Origin: JBHGAV01 sp041946685 | GTDB lineage: Bacteria > Acidobacteriota > Terriglobia > Bryobacterales > Bryobacteraceae | Direction of reading: 5' to 3' | DNA: 21,592 bases | Assembly (NCBI GenBank): GCA_041946685.1 | Contig: JBHGAV010000064.1 | Span: 1-21,592 of the forward strand | Shown here: positions 20,380-21,592 of the stretch, in pieces | Position numbering within the stretch: position 1 is the stretch's first letter | How the letters are laid out: every line of letters begins with the position of its first letter | Position numbers and translations under genes: made by a program | Notes under the pieces: model-generated | What the model saw: the letters and a program-made list of their open reading frames with translations, nothing else | The model's database searches: none | What the model was told of the DNA's origin: nothing

Positions 20380-21592
20380 CTGCCGGTTTGGGTAGAATCA
20401 GACCCATGCTCACCCCCTGGCGGCGCCACCTGAAGACGTGCCGCCGTCGGAACCAGGGCCGCAACTGCGCCAAGTGTAGCTGTCCCATCTGGGCGGACGG
20501 CATTCTGAACGGCCACCGATACCGGAGGTCCCTCAAGACAAGAGACTGGGGGCGCGCCCTCCGCAAACTGGCCGAGTTGGAAGGGATGCCGCAGCTGGAA
20601 GCACCGAAGCGGAAGCCCATAGCGGAGGCCGTACAGAGCTTCCAGAAAGCGAAACAGGACGTATCAGCGGGCACGCAACGCAACTACAAGCGCGTCCTTC
20701 GCATCTTTGAGGACTTCACTGCGGCTCGTGGCCTTCAGTTCATTGACGAGGTGGACCTTGAGAACCTGACCGCGTTCCGGGCGACCCGCGAGATTGGGAC
20801 ACTGACTTGGGTGAAGGAACTGGAGATCCTTCGGGGCTTCTTCAGGTACTGTCTCAACGCTGAGTGGGTTCGTAGAAACTGCGCGTCCCTCATGCCAACA
20901 CCGCGCAACTTGAAGCCGGCGCCGCGGGAACCCTACGAGCCAAATGAGATCATCAAGATGATCGCTGCGTGCGATGTGATCGGCCTCTACCCCTACGAGC
21001 GGTTACGCGCCCGGGCCATGGTTCTCTTGTTGCGGTACACCGGCTTGCGCATCTCGGATGTGGCCCTGCTGGCCAGAGACCGCGTGGCCGGCGGTGAGAT
21101 CTTCGTGCGAACGACGAAGAACGGCAAGGTGGTGAGGCTGCCCCTGCACCCGGACCTCAAGGCCGCGCTGGAGGCTCTGCCGCTACCGAGAGGCGCCGAT
21201 GGGCCCGGCTGCCCCTACTATTTCTGGAGCGGCCATGGGAGCCAGCGGGCCATGATCCGCGACGCAACCCGAACGCTCGCCGCTGTGTTCAGGTCCTCTG
21301 GCGTTCCCCACGCATGCTCTCACCGCTTCCGGCACACGCTGGCCACTGAGATCCTTGCACTCGGGGGGACGTTCGAGGACGCCGCGGACATCCTGGGCGA
21401 CTCACCGGCCATCGTCCAGAAGCACTACGCGAAGTGGAGCACGCAGCGACAGGCAAGAATCTCTGGAATTCTGGCACGCCTATGGCACACGGAGAAATCG
21501 CGTCTGCAAGATGTTGATTCGACGGGGGGATTCTTGGTGGACGGCATGGGATTCGAACCCACGACCCCGGCGTTGCGAACGCCGTGCTCTCC
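20376..21592 (+). CDS. int: Tyrosine integrase, reading frame open through attR and the tRNA
   Basis: At least 405 codons, no stop before the window edge. The ATG at 20376 overlaps the preceding TGA (ATGA); the ATG at 20406 is an alternative. The N-terminus has HLKTCRRRN, NCAKCSCPIWADG, a Cys/His cluster like that of related acidobacterial integrases, then a SAM-like core-binding domain and a catalytic domain. Counting from 20376, catalytic residues are Arg about 225 (TGLRISD), H316-x-x-R319 (HRFRHT) and Tyr about 351 (QKHYAKWS). The usual His of the LGH block is Asp here (LGDSPAIV). After FLVDGMGFE, encoded by the attachment core, the frame continues antisense over the tRNA (PTTPALRTPCS). 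In the circular form the same frame would enter 11294 and end EKKPTPDQ at a TAA (11318-11320). Confidence 0.9.
   Translation, partial: MTAGLGRIRPMLTPWRRHLKTCRRRNQGRNCAKCSCPIWADGILNGHRYRRSLKTRDWGRALRKLAELEGMPQLEAPKRKPIAEAVQSFQKAKQDVSAGTQRNYKRVLRIFEDFTAARGLQFIDEVDLENLTAFRATREIGTLTWVKELEILRGFFRYCLNAEWVRRNCASLMPTPRNLKPAPREPYEPNEIIKMIAACDVIGLYPYERLRARAMVLLLRYTGLRISDVALLARDRVAGGEIFVRTTKNGKVVRLPLHPDLKAALEALPLPRGADGPGCPYYFWSGHGSQRAMIRDATRTLAAVFRSSGVPHACSHRFRHTLATEILALGGTFEDAADILGDSPAIVQKHYAKWSTQRQARISGILARLWHTEKSRLQDVDSTGGFLVDGMGFEPTTPALRTPCS
21472..21490 (+). repeat. Right integrase arm-site candidate (paired TGGCAC)
   Basis: TGGCACGCCTATGGCACAC lies 44 bp inside attR, within the 3' part of the integrase gene. 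It matches the left site (11376-11394) at 17 of 19 bases and points the same way. In the circular form the two would flank the core on either side. Confidence 0.6.
21535..21557 (+). repeat. Right attachment site (attR core)
   Basis: Perfect match to the left copy at 11271-11293. It runs from the CCA end of the tRNA-Ala gene into its T-loop and forms part of the integrase reading frame. Confidence 0.93.
21535..21592 (-). tRNA. tRNA-Ala(CGC), 5' end cut by window edge
   Basis: On the minus strand the visible 58 bases include an anticodon stem around loop TTCGCAA (anticodon CGC, alanine), a variable loop, a T-arm (GTGGGTTCGAATCCCAT) and the acceptor 3' strand GCCGTCC, ending in A plus encoded CCA. 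The 5' acceptor and D-arm lie beyond the window. The element has rebuilt the 3' end of this gene, so it should remain functional. GCG codons are what this tRNA reads. Confidence 0.92.

Larger units (their letters stand above)
11271..21534. mobile_element. Integrated element at tRNA-Ala(CGC), satellite-like, about 10.3 kb
   Basis: The element is bounded by a 23-bp perfect direct repeat that is the 3' end of a tRNA-Ala gene (11271-11293 and 21535-21557). The intact tRNA 3' end is on the right, next to the integrase gene, the usual arrangement for tRNA-targeting tyrosine integrases. It contains integrase, excisionase-like HTH, zinc/HTH protein, origin-like iterons, primase-helicase, AlpA-like HTH, a divergent control region with operators, small unknown genes, a membrane protein, a second tyrosine recombinase with an RHH-like regulator, and a secreted protein. 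No relaxase, capsid, portal, tail or large terminase is seen. The size and module order resemble phage-inducible islands, but that class assignment is inference. Confidence 0.88.

Overview
The window reads as high-GC chromosomal DNA of an acidobacterium, probably related to Solibacter/Bryobacterales. The inference rests on an Oar-like TonB-dependent receptor with a carboxypeptidase-type N-terminal domain, a two-domain ThyX, a Tat-type GH109 enzyme beside a GH39-like enzyme, and an integrase with a Cys/His-rich N-terminus. It comes from family resemblance only; no search was run.

Left half, about 1-11270, is ordinary chromosome. It holds a partial tRNA-Gly(CCC), a hypothetical protein, a 1266-aa TonB-dependent receptor, a divergent thyX/dut pair that together supply dTMP, an OmpA-family protein, and a divergent pair of exported glycan enzymes (GH39-like and GH109).

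Right half, about 11271-21534, is a 10.3-kb integrated element. A 23-bp perfect direct repeat at 11271-11293 and 21535-21557 corresponds to the 3' end of a tRNA-Ala(CGC) gene. The complete 3' end of that tRNA lies at the right edge of the window and the remnant at the left. From the right end inward the element carries a tyrosine integrase, an excisionase-like HTH protein, a zinc/HTH protein, an origin-like region of inverted iterons, a CHC2/TOPRIM/ATPase primase-helicase, a small unknown protein, an AlpA/excisionase-like HTH protein and a TTG-start ORF. A control region follows, with a near-consensus promoter overlapped by four alternating CTGAGT/ACTCAG half-sites. Leftward lie small genes of unknown function, a membrane protein, a ribbon-helix-helix-like protein, a second tyrosine recombinase under a promoter studded with repeats, and a secreted protein. 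No relaxase, capsid, tail or large terminase is visible, so the element looks like a satellite or a small replicating integrative element that depends on another element for transfer.

The most notable points are these. (1) The integrase reading frame runs straight through the attachment site and antisense across the tRNA to the window edge with no stop. Joining the two ends as a circle would instead give a nine-residue tail after the core and a stop at 11318-11320, so integration and excision would swap the C-terminus of the integrase. (2) Both ends carry a near-identical paired TGGCAC arm-site candidate. (3) A large dyad centred near 19318 has three TCGGAC boxes, an 8-bp arm, an A/T-richer middle, the matching arm and three GTCCGA boxes, directly after the primase gene, as expected of an iteron origin.
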